Below are positions 7,918-15,319 of a stretch of DNA of 64,000 bases, piece by piece. Position 1 is the stretch's first letter; every line of letters starts with the position of its first letter. The DNA is taken from assembly GCF_036226365.1 (NCBI RefSeq), contig NZ_CP108462.1, positions 2,453,501-2,517,500 on the forward strand, given 5' to 3'. The notes under the pieces were generated by a model. It was not told where the DNA came from. It searched no databases and saw nothing but the letters and a program-made list of their open reading frames with translations. The translations under genes and the position numbers were made by a program. The stretch is from Streptomyces sp. NBC_01262 (GTDB taxonomy: Bacteria; Actinomycetota; Actinomycetes; Streptomycetales; Streptomycetaceae).

Positions 7918-8374
7918 CCAGCCCGAGCTCATCGTGTACCGGTGGCGCTGCCCGTTCTGCACCGACGGCGACGGCGGCCTGGCCGTCGGACGCTGCCTGC
8001 ACTGCCACGGCACCGGCCTGACCAACGACGTCGGCGGCTGGGAGGAACACGAGCTCACCCCCGCCCCTCATCCGCCCGGCGTGATGCGCCGCCCGTGCGT
8101 GGACTGCGCGTTCCGCCGCGGCTCCCCTGAGCTGGAGAACGCCGGCGCCACGCTCCCCGAGAGCGAACCGTTCTGGTGCCACCACGGCATGACCACCGGC
8201 TACTTCGGCAGCTACCAGCCACTCGCCACCTACCGGCCCGCAGGCGCGACCAAGGAGCTGCCGCTGGGGGAGCTGCTGTGCGCTGGATGGTGGGCCATGG
8301 TCACCGGACGCCCGCTCCCGACCGAGGAGTTCCGGGAGCCCGGCACCCGGCCGGAGAGGGGGACCGACCGTTGA
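7904..8374 (+). CDS. Zinc-ribbon hypothetical protein, 156 aa
   Basis: GTG at 7904 preceded by AGGAGG at 7889-7894. Residues 14-42 contain CPFC and CLHC spaced as a zinc ribbon of the type seen in DnaJ-like and phage proteins. A further CVDCAFR motif lies near residue 66 and C...HH near 88-93. The remainder is ordinary globular sequence. It overlaps the end of the preceding gene in another frame, so it is coupled. Function unknown. Confidence 0.65.
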   Translation: MSQPDQPELIVYRWRCPFCTDGDGGLAVGRCLHCHGTGLTNDVGGWEEHELTPAPHPPGVMRRPCVDCAFRRGSPELENAGATLPESEPFWCHHGMTTGYFGSYQPLATYRPAGATKELPLGELLCAGWWAMVTGRPLPTEEFREPGTRPERGTDR

Positions 8375-8391
8375 AGCCACACCCGCGCTCT

Positions 8392-8433
8392 GCCTGCAGG
8401 CGACAATGGGGGCCATGCCCACGCCTGCAGGCG
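8392..8433. promoter_or_regulatory. Pair of CCTGCAGG palindromes flanking a start codon
   Basis: GCCTGCAGGCG occurs at 8392-8402 and again at 8423-8433, 31 bases apart, close to three helical turns, on either side of the start at 8406/8415. Two identical palindromic half-turn-matched sites at a translation start look like an operator for a dimeric regulator. It may be chance in high-GC DNA. Confidence 0.35.
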
Positions 8434-8636
8434 CACCGGCGCCCCTCACCGGACTCGACCTCGACACGGTCCAGGGACCGCCGGCCGTCTGCTGCGAGCT
8501 GTGCAAGGCCGACCTCACCAACTCCGCGTCTCGCCGCTGGGGCCTGGGCCGCCACTGCCGACGCAAGCTCGGGCTCACCGGCGCGCGCAGTCCGGGCCGG
8601 TTCGCCGTCGACCAGGAGCAACTGCCCGGCACGTGA
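8406..8636 (+). CDS. Small zinc-finger protein of DUF6011-like type, 76 aa
   Basis: The core CELCKADLTNSASRRWG then GLGRHCRRKL (about residues 30-55) has the C-x2-C ... G-x-G-x2-C pattern of small actinophage zinc fingers. I would place it in a DUF6011-like family, from memory. Starts at 8406 or 8415 are both ATG; GGGGG precedes the second. Palindromes at 8392-8433 flank the start. Stop at 8634-8636, just before the convergent small gene on the other strand. Confidence 0.6.
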   Translation: MGAMPTPAGAPAPLTGLDLDTVQGPPAVCCELCKADLTNSASRRWGLGRHCRRKLGLTGARSPGRFAVDQEQLPGT

Positions 8637-8654
8637 ACCCGGGCTGCCCCGGCT

Positions 8655-8858
8655 TCACCAGGTGTCGGGTCCGCCGCCGTGCCAGGCGACAACGGCCGGG
8701 TCCGTGAGGTCCAGGTCCTCCTCGAGGCCGGCGCGACGCGCGAACTCGCGCACGTCCCGCTCGCCGTACGCCACGCCCAGGATCTCCCCGCCGACCCGCA
8801 CCCGGCGGCCGCCCGAGCGGGACGGCGGTTCGACGACCAGGCGCAGCGGCTGCTCCAT
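8655..8858 (-). CDS. Small minus-strand hypothetical protein, 67 aa
   Basis: Opposite in strand to every neighbouring gene. ATG at 8858-8856; the product has strand/helix alternation (LRLVVEPPSRSGG, RVRVGGEILGVAYGERDVREF, ...DPAVVAWHGGG) and codon bias fitting a real gene. No strong Shine-Dalgarno is seen. It is divergent from the small HTH gene at 8979 with a 120-bp shared control region. A minus-strand gene facing a plus-strand HTH gene is the usual layout of a genetic switch, but its function is unknown. Confidence 0.5.
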   Translation of the reverse strand: MEQPLRLVVEPPSRSGGRRVRVGGEILGVAYGERDVREFARRAGLEEDLDLTDPAVVAWHGGGPDTW

Positions 8859-8933
8859 GGGGACAGCGTCCCCCGGCGCTGCGCGGCACGCATCCCGGAC
8901 GGCGGCCGTGGCCGTCTCAGCGCGCACCGGTCC

Positions 8934-8978
8934 AACATGGGGTTGCATTGCAACGTGGGGTTGGATACGGTGGCGGAG
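8934..8978 (+). promoter_or_regulatory. Promoter with overlapping operator; leaderless start
   Basis: TTGCAT at 8943-8948 and TACGGT at 8966-8971 are spaced by 17 bases, a good sigma-HrdB-type promoter. Transcription would begin about 8978-8979, which is the ATG of the HTH gene, so the mRNA should be leaderless. Overlapping it are a 12-bp imperfect direct repeat (AACRTGGGGTTG at about 8935 and 8952) and an inverted repeat GTTGC-N3-GCAAC covering the -35 box, the expected place for a repressor. Confidence 0.6.
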
Positions 8979-9194
8979 ATGGATACCAGATCCTGGCGCG
9001 ACCGGGTCCAGGCTGAGGAAGAGCTGCTCCACCAGCTCAAGGCTCAGACCTCGGAAGCCGCCAAGCGTCGCGCGGCCGCCCTCGCCGAGGGCGTCGTCGA
9101 GCTGGGCACCGTGGCGGCCGTGGCGAAGGAGCTCGGCCGCAGTCATACCGCTATCGACAACGCCATCAAGCGACACGGCCCCGCCAAGCAGTAG
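8979..9194 (+). CDS. Small HTH DNA-binding protein, 71 aa
   Basis: Residues 1-40 form a charged helix (QAEEELLHQLKAQTSEAAKRR). Residues about 42-68 are a helix-turn-helix, VAAVAKELGRSHTAIDNAI. This is the size of a small regulator or excisionase-like protein. The ATG at 8979 coincides with the expected transcription start of the promoter at 8943-8971 (leaderless). The operator-like repeats over the promoter may be its own binding site. It is divergent from 8655-8858. Confidence 0.65.
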   Translation: MDTRSWRDRVQAEEELLHQLKAQTSEAAKRRAAALAEGVVELGTVAAVAKELGRSHTAIDNAIKRHGPAKQ

Positions 9195-9290
9195 GCCGCA
9201 CCACCCACAACTGAAGACGGCCCCAGCCTCGGGACTCCACTCCCGGGCCAGGGCCTGACCGCACTCCCTGACCTAACCAAGGAGACGGCT

Positions 9291-9803
9291 ATGGCCGATC
9301 TTGCCATGCCCGCAGGCACGCCTGCGACGCCCGTCGAGACCGTGAACGCCCGCGATATCCGTGTCGGCGACCGGCTCGCCATCCGCACATTCGGCGCTGC
9401 CGGCGGCAGCTACCAGTTCCTGCCCGTCCTCGCCGTCGACGAGGACCGCCAGGGCGACGACGACCTCGTTGCGTACCGGTTCACCACCGAGCACGGCCCC
9501 GGCCTGTTGCACACCGGCGACGTCCGCCGCGACCCGTACCCGGCCGCCGTCCGCGACCTCCTGGCCGCCGTCATCGAGGCGCTCGACGTGCCGCTCGCCG
9601 ACCGCGCCGAGGACGACGCCACCCGCACCGCCCTGCTGTCCCGCCGCGCCAGCGACGCCCGCATCATCCTCGCCGCCGTCATCAAGGGCGACCGCATCGC
9701 GAACTGCACACGCCAGCTCCGCGGCTGGACCGCCGAGCAGCTCGTCACCTACACCGTCTTCGAGCCCGCCGCGCAGGCCGACCCCGAAGACGGCCCGGCA
9801 TGA
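9291..9803 (+). CDS. Hypothetical protein upstream of transfer genes, 170 aa
   Basis: ATG at 9291 with AAGGAG eight bases before it. Residues 16-75 are a beta-rich unit (RDIRVGDRLAIRTF... FLPVLAVDE... LVAYRFTTEHG) resembling a small SH3-like or Hint-like barrel. The C-terminal half is helical. The stop overlaps the start of the membrane gene (ATGA at 9800-9803), so it is the first gene of the transfer block at 9.3-14.4 kb. Not recognised. Confidence 0.65.
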   Translation: MADLAMPAGTPATPVETVNARDIRVGDRLAIRTFGAAGGSYQFLPVLAVDEDRQGDDDLVAYRFTTEHGPGLLHTGDVRRDPYPAAVRDLLAAVIEALDVPLADRAEDDATRTALLSRRASDARIILAAVIKGDRIANCTRQLRGWTAEQLVTYTVFEPAAQADPEDGPA

Positions 9804-9997
9804 GGTGGGTCCTCCTCGGCGCTCTGATCGCCGTCCTCGCACAGTTCCCCGGCGTCCTGGCCGCCCTCCTGGCCGGGCTCGGCACGGTCGCCGTGGCGGT
9901 CGCCACTTCACCCGCAGCGTGGGCGTTCGCCGCTGGCCTCTACGCCGGCCTGCGCGCCGCCCGCCGCGCTTCCCGCATCCTCCGGAGCTTGACGTGA
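9800..9997 (+). CDS. Small two-helix membrane protein, Spd-like, 65 aa
   Basis: Nearly all of the protein is hydrophobic: residues 3-32 and 36-50 are two membrane helices, followed by a basic tail (RAARRASRILRSL) that should face the cytoplasm. It overlaps the genes on both sides (ATGA at 9800, GTGA at 9994). Small membrane proteins next to traB in Streptomyces plasmids are the Spd proteins needed for spreading of the plasmid within the recipient mycelium. That role is inferred here from position and topology. Confidence 0.6.
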   Translation: MRWVLLGALIAVLAQFPGVLAALLAGLGTVAVAVATSPAAWAFAAGLYAGLRAARRASRILRSLT

Positions 9998-11322
9998 CCT
10001 TCCCCGTACTCGCCGAGTGGGCGCGTACCCACCCGTACCCGACCGGCGTACTCGCCGTACTCGCGGCCGTACTCGCCTACCTGCTGCACCGGGTACGCCG
10101 CGCCGCCGGCCACGTCCCCGGGGCGGTCGTCATGGCCACCGTCGGCGCCATGGTCTCCACCGCGTACTCGGCCGACACCAGTTGGAATTTCGCCCGCGAC
10201 CACCTCGGCATGACGTCGAGTACAGAGCGCACCATCATGTTCTCCGCCGCCGAGATCGGCCTGTTCGCCATGGCGCTCATGGCCCGGCAGAACCTGCGTA
10301 CCCAGGGCGCTGCCGGTACACCGGGCGTACTCGTGTGGGTCGTCACCGCCGTCATGGTCATCCCCGCCTACTCCGAGTCCGGCATCATCGCCGGCACGGT
10401 GCGAGCGTTCGTCGGCCCGGTCATGGCCGCCCTGCTCTGGCACCTCGCGATGGGCATCGAGCTGAGGCACGTCACCGGCGGCGACTCGCAGTCGCTGCCC
10501 GCCGTCCTCGCCCGCGAGCTCCGCGAACGCCTGCTGTCCTGGCTGGGCCTGGCCGTACGCGGCCGGGACGCCGCGCAGATCACCCGCGACCGCTGGACGC
10601 GCATCGCCACCCACCGCGCCGCCCGTCTCGCCGACCTCGAAGCCACCACCGCCCGCCCCTGGCGGCTGCGCCGGGCACGCAGGCGTCTCGCCGAGGCCGT
10701 CGACCACACCGACGCCGCCGTACTCCCCGCCCAGCGCGCCGTGCTCCTGGACCGCATCGCCGCACACCACCACGCCGCCGCGCTGGCGACCGTCGCCCTG
10801 CCCTCGCCCTGGCAGACGGCCCCCGCACCCGCCCCGGACGCCACGGCCGGCGTCGAGGTGGAGCGCGTACCCGCACCGGTGCCCGTACCCGAGGTACAGG
10901 CGACCGCGTACCCGCAGCTCCCGCCCGCCGCCCGCGCGGTACCCCAGGCCGTACCCGCCGGGGCCCGTCTGCTGCCGCTCGTGGCCCGCCCGGCACCGGT
11001 ACCGGCGCCCTCCGTACTCGCCGCCGAACCGCCGCGTACCCGGGCCGAGGTACGCGCCGAGTACGTACCTGAGGCACCCGAACCGGGCGAGTACGCCACC
11101 TCCCAGATCACGCGGATGATGCTCGCCGAACAGGCCGAGCCGGTCGACGACAGCCCGCCGCCGCCCGCCGAGGACACCCTCACCGCCCGGGCCCGAGCCG
11201 ACTTCCTCAGCGACCTGGTCGCCGGAGACCTGCCGACCTACCGCGCGCTGAAGGCGAAGTACGGCATCGGCCAGATCCGCGCCGAGCGCATCCGAGCCGA
11301 GCTGGAGAGGTTCCTCCCCTGA
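9994..11322 (+). CDS. SpdB/DUF2637-type membrane protein with C-terminal DNA-binding region, 442 aa
   Basis: Four to five membrane helices lie in residues 8-150, with the motif ALMARQNLRTQG and the stretch VVTAVMVIPAYSESGI that I associate with DUF2637/SpdB-type proteins of actinomycete plasmids. A soluble basic region follows (150-270), then a long Pro/Ala/Val linker, and a C-terminal helix-turn-helix-like end (LPTYRALKAKYGIGQIRAERI). GTG at 9994 overlaps the previous stop. Plasmid Spd proteins bind each other, the membrane, peptidoglycan and TraB, forming the intramycelial spreading complex. Oddity: valine is often written GTA and the 7-mer GTACTCG recurs seven times (10006-11020), unlike neighbouring genes. 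Confidence 0.7.
   Translation: MTFPVLAEWARTHPYPTGVLAVLAAVLAYLLHRVRRAAGHVPGAVVMATVGAMVSTAYSADTSWNFARDHLGMTSSTERTIMFSAAEIGLFAMALMARQNLRTQGAAGTPGVLVWVVTAVMVIPAYSESGIIAGTVRAFVGPVMAALLWHLAMGIELRHVTGGDSQSLPAVLARELRERLLSWLGLAVRGRDAAQITRDRWTRIATHRAARLADLEATTARPWRLRRARRRLAEAVDHTDAAVLPAQRAVLLDRIAAHHHAAALATVALPSPWQTAPAPAPDATAGVEVERVPAPVPVPEVQATAYPQLPPAARAVPQAVPAGARLLPLVARPAPVPAPSVLAAEPPRTRAEVRAEYVPEAPEPGEYATSQITRMMLAEQAEPVDDSPPPPAEDTLTARARADFLSDLVAGDLPTYRALKAKYGIGQIRAERIRAELERFLP
10006..11022 (+). repeat. Recurring GTACTCG heptamer in the spdB-like gene
   Basis: GTACTCG begins at 10006, 10048, 10057, 10069, 10164, 10327 and 11014, and GTAC is abundant across the whole gene. Most copies encode Val-Leu with the rare GTA codon. 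The first four fall within 72 bases. Confidence 0.7.
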
Positions 11323-11738
11323 TGAGCACCCCGAAGCGCTACCGCTTCGACAACCAGCTGCCCACCACGCGCACGCCCGCCCCGCTGCCCGTACACCGGC
11401 CCGTGCCGCTCCCCGAGCAGCAGCAGGCCGACGGCCGTCACCAGGAGCACCAGGTCGTGGTGCAGCACTTCCACGCCGCGCCGCCCGACCGCACCCTGCA
11501 ACGCCTCGCGTTGGGCGCCGGCATGGGCGCGGGCGCGGTCGCGGCGGGGGTGTACTTCCTGCCGATGCTGATCATCGCCGTGCAGTCGCTGGTCGCCGCG
11601 CTGATGACGCTGGCCGTGATCCTCGCCGTCGCCTGCTGGGCAATCGTCACCATCGTCCAGGCCGTGGGCGGCAGCACCGGCAACGCCGCCGCGAAGACCC
11701 TCACCCGTACCCGCCGCGGCCGGCTCCGCCGCCGCTGA
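11322..11738 (+). CDS. Spd-like membrane protein, 138 aa
   Basis: ATG at 11322 overlaps the previous stop by one base (TGATG). Residues 1-60 are soluble with a histidine-rich stretch (QHFHAAPPDRTLQRLALG). Residues about 68-115 are two membrane helices (GAGAVAAGVYFLPMLIIAV and LMTLAVILAVACWAIVTIV), with a very basic tail (RTRRGRLRRR). I recall this layout from a Streptomyces-specific family near plasmid transfer genes (DUF6251-like, uncertain). Probably another component of the spreading complex. Confidence 0.65.
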   Translation: MSTPKRYRFDNQLPTTRTPAPLPVHRPVPLPEQQQADGRHQEHQVVVQHFHAAPPDRTLQRLALGAGMGAGAVAAGVYFLPMLIIAVQSLVAALMTLAVILAVACWAIVTIVQAVGGSTGNAAAKTLTRTRRGRLRRR

Positions 11739-11770
11739 CCATCCACCACCCACCCGGAAGGACACCACCC

Positions 11771-12010
11771 ATGCCCACCGACAAGACCCCCGTACAGCAG
11801 CACCTCGACGACGCCGGCCGCCGCGGCGGCGAGGCAGACCGCCTGCTCAGCACCGCCCGCCGGGAAATGGGCCTGCAGGGCGCCGACTACGTCCGCATCG
11901 CCGCGCAGGTCCAGGCCGCTGGTGTGTACGCGCAGCTGGCCCAGGTCTCCGCCCTCGCCGCCCAGACCGCCGTGTTCCTGCCCGCCGCCGACGACGACCA
12001 GGAGCAGTGA
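11771..12010 (+). CDS. Small helical transfer-block protein, 79 aa
   Basis: ATG at 11771 with GGAAGGA upstream. The protein is a helical hairpin without cysteines (ADRLLSTARREMGLQGADYVRIAAQVQAAGVYAQLAQVSALAAQTAVFL), acidic at the end. A short protein of this kind regularly precedes traB in AICE-type elements. Role unknown; it could be a partner of the translocase. Confidence 0.6.
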   Translation: MPTDKTPVQQHLDDAGRRGGEADRLLSTARREMGLQGADYVRIAAQVQAAGVYAQLAQVSALAAQTAVFLPAADDDQEQ

Positions 12011-12011
12011 C

Positions 12012-12188
12012 ATGGCCGCCGAGGACAAGCCCGAGTACACGACCGGCGAGAAGTGGCGCAGGGCCGGGCTGATCGTGCGCGGCTGCAAGCGCTCCCTCGC
12101 CGGAGAGAACGTCGACCTCAGCGACATCGACAGCAAGCTCGACCGCATCGACGACCAGGCCCGCAAGCGCGCTGCGAAGAAGAAGTAA
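12012..12188 (+). CDS. Very small basic helical protein, 58 aa
   Basis: ATG at 12012 follows the previous stop directly. It is charged, with the helix LDRIDDQARKRAAKKK at the end; no membrane segment. It lies between two likely transfer genes on the same strand. Short but with normal codon bias. Function unknown. Confidence 0.5.
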   Translation: MAAEDKPEYTTGEKWRRAGLIVRGCKRSLAGENVDLSDIDSKLDRIDDQARKRAAKKK

Positions 12189-12192
12189 CGCC

Positions 12193-12236
12193 CCGGGGCG
12201 GCCGTACGGCCTGCCAGCACACCGGCCGCCCCGGGC
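12193..12236 (+). terminator. Strong hairpin before the translocase gene
   Basis: CCCGGGGCGGCCG at 12193-12205 pairs perfectly (13 bp) with 12224-12236 around an 18-base loop. There is no U-tract. It may end or attenuate the upstream transcript, lowering production of the translocase, or serve as a cis site. Confidence 0.5.
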
Positions 12237-12269
12237 CCCGCACCTCCGTAGAGAGCAGGAAGCCCCAGC

Positions 12270-14441
12270 ATGACCGATACCACCGTGGTGCAGCTGTTCA
12301 AAGACCACGACACCCCGGCCGAGCAGGACGCCGAGGCCATCACCGCCGCCGTCACCGAGGCCCTGGCCACACCCGACACCCTCATCCCCGTCGACAACCC
12401 CAAGGCGATGGCGGACACCGGGACCTGGCTCGGCCGCCGCCGCGCCTACGTCACCGACGCACCCCCGGTCATCCCCTCCTGGCTCCGCAACGCCGCCGAG
12501 TTCACCGACGGCCTGCGCTGGGGCACCGCCTACTACGCGCACTACACCGCGTTCCACACCGTCCGCGTCCCGGTGTACGTGCTGCGCCTGGTCCGCCGCG
12601 GGCCGCGCGGCGCCTGGCGGCTGACCGTGAAGTGGTTCCGGTGGGTCGTCGACGCCGAGGCCCGCCCCGTCGAGGTCAAGGCCGCCACCGAGGCCGACAT
12701 CGAAGCCTGGCTATCGCTGTCCCGCGAGCACTCCCGCCGCGTCCACCCCCGCCGCGTCATGTCCGCCGTCGTCGGCGGCACCAGCACGCTCTTCGGGGCA
12801 ATCGCCGCGCTCATCCTGCCCGCGTGGGAGCTCGGCGCCGCCGGCATCGGCGCGACCGCGCTCCTCGGCCTCGCCGGAGCCGTCTCGGACCGGCCGCTCA
12901 TCACCCGCTACGTGGCCGTCAACACCCTGCGCGCGCTCACCTCCACCGAGGTGTTCGACGCCCTGGAGGCGATCGGCATCGGCGGCAAGAAGGGCAAGAC
13001 CGGGGTGGAGTTCGCCGCCGAGGTCCAGCGCGACGGGCCAGGCTGGCGCGCCGAGGTCGACCTCCCGCGCGGCATCGAGGCCGACAAGGTCCTGGAGAAG
13101 CGAGCCGCCCTCGCCGCGGCCATGCGCCGCCCCATCAGCACCGTGTGGCCGTCCGCCGACCGCACCGCCCACCCCGGCCGCCTCGTGCTGTGGGTCGCCC
13201 AGCAGGACCCCGCCAAGGCCGCCCGCAAGCTCTGGCCCCTCATGACCAAAGGCCACGCCGACGTGTTCGCCCCGCTGCCCTTCGGCTTCGACCCGCGCGG
13301 CAACCTCGTCGAGATCACCCTCGTCTACTCCAACCTCCTGGTCGGCGGCATCCCCGGCTCCGGCAAGACCAGCTGCGCCCTGGCCATCGTCCTCGGCGTC
13401 GCCCTCGACCCCACCGCCGAACTGTGGATCTACGAGCTCAAGGGCTCCGGCGACCTCGACTCCGCCAAGCCCATCTGCCACCGCTACGTATCCGGCGACG
13501 ACGACGAGGACCTGGAGGCCGCACTCGCCGGCCTGCGCGCGGGCATCGCCGAGCAGCGCCGCCGCGCCAAGTTCATCAAGTCCCTGCCGTCCAGCGAGGT
13601 CCCCGAGGGCCGCCGCGTCACCCGGGCACTCGCGGAGCGCTACCCAGAGCAGAACCTCGCCCCCCGGGTGATCGTGGTCGACGAGGTACAGGAGCTGTTC
13701 ACGCACCCGGAGTACAAGGACGAGGCCGCTGACCTGTGCACCAAGCTCATCAAGAAGGGCCGCGCCTACGGCATCATCCTGATCCTCCTCACCCAGAACC
13801 CCGACGCGCCGTCGCTGCCGTCCTCGGTGTCCAGTTCGGTCGGCACCCGGCTGTGCCTGGCGGTCATGGACTGGCGGGCCAACAACAACGTGCTCGGCAC
13901 CGGCGCCTACGAACGCGGCCTACGCGCCACCGACATCTCGGTGGACGAGCAGGGCACCGGCATCCTGGCCCGTGGCCGCGAAGGCACCACCGTCCGCGCC
14001 GCCTTCATCAAGCAGACCGAAGCCGACGACATCGGCGCACGCGCCCTCGCGCTGCGCACCGCTGCTGGCACGCTGTCCGGGCAGGCCGTCGGTCAGCAGG
14101 TCACCGAGCTCGACGTCGAGACCGTCGTCGACCACCTGCGCGCCATCTGGCCCGACGGCGCCGACGCCGTCCACTCCCACCGTCTCGTCGAAGCCCTCGC
14201 CGCCTACCGCGCCGACCTGTACGGGGCGTGGATCGCCACCGATACGCCGCTGCAGACGATGAGCCCGGAGCAGCAGCGCGACGTCCAGGCGGCCCGTTCC
14301 ACCACCCTCAGCGCAGCTCTCAAGCCGCACAAGGTGGCCACGAAGCAGATCACCATCCGCGAGTGTTGCGGCGGCGCCAAGGGCGTCCGGTACGCCGACC
14401 TCCCGGAGGCTCCGGAGGATGCCGGGGACGTCGACGAGTAG
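12270..14441 (+). CDS. FtsK/SpoIIIE-family DNA translocase, TraB-like conjugation motor
   Basis: 723 residues. The N-terminal 155 residues are soluble and helical. Residues about 165-210 hold two membrane helices (VVGGTSTLFGAIAALIL and GAAGIGATALLGLAG). The motor domain has Walker A GGIPGSGKTS at 359-368 and Walker B VIVVDEVQ at 467-474, then LILLTQNP, typical of FtsK/TraB motors. The C-terminal 150 residues could hold the winged-helix DNA-reading part. In Streptomyces plasmids a single TraB hexamer moves double-stranded DNA between hyphae at the membrane, without relaxase or type IV secretion. The Spd-like genes upstream fit that system. Chromosomal FtsK is encoded separately at 49488-52121. 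Upstream hairpin at 12193; downstream palindromes at 14448-14533 are a candidate target site. Confidence 0.85.
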   Translation: MTDTTVVQLFKDHDTPAEQDAEAITAAVTEALATPDTLIPVDNPKAMADTGTWLGRRRAYVTDAPPVIPSWLRNAAEFTDGLRWGTAYYAHYTAFHTVRVPVYVLRLVRRGPRGAWRLTVKWFRWVVDAEARPVEVKAATEADIEAWLSLSREHSRRVHPRRVMSAVVGGTSTLFGAIAALILPAWELGAAGIGATALLGLAGAVSDRPLITRYVAVNTLRALTSTEVFDALEAIGIGGKKGKTGVEFAAEVQRDGPGWRAEVDLPRGIEADKVLEKRAALAAAMRRPISTVWPSADRTAHPGRLVLWVAQQDPAKAARKLWPLMTKGHADVFAPLPFGFDPRGNLVEITLVYSNLLVGGIPGSGKTSCALAIVLGVALDPTAELWIYELKGSGDLDSAKPICHRYVSGDDDEDLEAALAGLRAGIAEQRRRAKFIKSLPSSEVPEGRRVTRALAERYPEQNLAPRVIVVDEVQELFTHPEYKDEAADLCTKLIKKGRAYGIILILLTQNPDAPSLPSSVSSSVGTRLCLAVMDWRANNNVLGTGAYERGLRATDISVDEQGTGILARGREGTTVRAAFIKQTEADDIGARALALRTAAGTLSGQAVGQQVTELDVETVVDHLRAIWPDGADAVHSHRLVEALAAYRADLYGAWIATDTPLQTMSPEQQRDVQAARSTTLSAALKPHKVATKQITIRECCGGAKGVRYADLPEAPEDAGDVDE

Positions 14442-14447
14442 CCGTTC

Positions 14448-14533
14448 GGGGGCGAAACCGGTTTCGCCTTGATTCGAAACCGGTTTCGCCCCCGATATCG
14501 GCCCGATCACCGCCTGACCTGCACCGATATCGG
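14448..14533. repeat. Nested palindrome array after the translocase gene (candidate clt-like site)
   Basis: 14448-14466 and 14475-14493 form a perfect 19-bp inverted repeat with an eight-base loop. Each arm contains the palindrome CGAAACCGGTTTCG. The palindrome CCGATATCGG follows at 14492-14501 and again at 14524-14533, the second running into GTTTCG. Five CGAAAC/GTTTCG units in 90 bases, right after the translocase stop, are far more structure than a terminator needs. No U-tract follows. In Streptomyces plasmids the transfer locus clt is often close to tra and contains repeats bound by TraB. That this is such a site, or a replication or resolution site, is inference. Confidence 0.7.
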
Positions 14534-14786
14534 GTTTCGACCTTGCACGCGCGGGCCGCGAACCAGCCCCACACGCCACGTCCTGACTATTGGCTGCGAG
14601 AGGATGGCCCGGGCGGCTGACCGCCTGCCACACTCGACCCGAGGCCCTGCCGAGCTCCCCCGTCCGGCAGGGCCTCGCCCGCGAGAGGTTGGCCCCATCC
14701 GCGGCTGATGGACCCTCGGAACTACCTCCACAAGCCGCCCAGATCCGGCATGATGACCCCCTCAGCACACCAGCCCAGGGGGAACC
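14534..14786. other. Non-coding stretch between palindrome array and next gene
   Basis: Together with the palindromes this makes a 345-base gap after the translocase gene. Short open frames cross it but have no ribosome site or plausible composition. I see no further repeat and no clear promoter. Confidence 0.5.
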
Positions 14787-15038
14787 ATGCCCAGCTACAG
14801 CGACGTAGAGAGAGCCGTGCGAGCCGAGAAGCGCCAGATCTGGGTCGCCTGGCTGTGCGGCGGGGGCATCTGGTTGCTCATCACGCGCGCCACCATGAAC
14901 ATCCCGGTCGTCAGCGTCATCACGCAAGCTCTGCTCGTCATCCTCGGCGTGCTCTTCACCTACGCCGCGGTGACCATGACGAGGAAGCTCAACGCCAAGG
15001 CCGACGCGGCGCGCAGAGAGGTCCTCGGCGACATCTAG
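14787..15038 (+). CDS. Small membrane protein, 83 aa
   Basis: ATG at 14787 after AGGGGGAA. A basic soluble start (residues 1-15) is followed by two membrane helices (about 18-34, IWVAWLCGGGIWLLITR, and 40-65, VVSVITQALLVILGVLFTYAAV), then a charged tail (KLNAKADAARREVL). Isolated between two non-coding gaps. It might be a superinfection-exclusion or anchoring protein, but nothing shows this. Confidence 0.65.
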   Translation: MPSYSDVERAVRAEKRQIWVAWLCGGGIWLLITRATMNIPVVSVITQALLVILGVLFTYAAVTMTRKLNAKADAARREVLGDI

Positions 15039-15061
15039 GCCCCGTGGGACACCGGTGACGC

Positions 15062-15090
15062 TCTGACACGCCCTCGGCCGCACTGTCAGA
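15062..15090. promoter_or_regulatory. Inverted repeat TCTGACA ... TGTCAGA
   Basis: Seven-base perfect arms at 15062-15068 and 15084-15090 separated by 15 bases, i.e. two helical turns centre to centre. It is in the 281-base gap between the membrane gene and the HTH gene. It fits a dimeric operator better than a terminator. The rest of the gap shows no gene. Confidence 0.4.
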
Positions 15091-15265
15091 CCCCGCTGCC
15101 ATCCTGACCCCAGGGCCTCGCGACCTGGGCAGCGGTCGCTTCACGGGAGGCCCCCGCGCGGCCCGCCGGACCTGACCAGCGGGCCGCCGTGCATTGCCAC
15201 TGGACAAGATCGGAACACAGCGTCACACTGACCGCAGCGCCACACGTGTGCCCACAGACACCCAG

Positions 15266-15290
15266 AGCCCCCGCCATCCCAGCGGGGGCT
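15266..15290 (+). terminator. 9-bp hairpin upstream of the HTH gene
   Basis: AGCCCCCGC at 15266-15274 pairs with GCGGGGGCT at 15282-15290 around a 7-base loop. It ends 29 bases before the ATG at 15320. Probably a factor-independent terminator isolating the next transcription unit; there is only a short TT after it. Confidence 0.6.
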
Positions 15291-15319
15291 TACGCATGCC
15301 CGGAGGGAGCACCCCGCCG

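Noticed and set aside
14469..14708. Short plus-strand frame beginning inside the palindrome array
   Set aside because: Arg/Pro/His-rich translation without ribosome site; the DNA is better explained by the palindromes.
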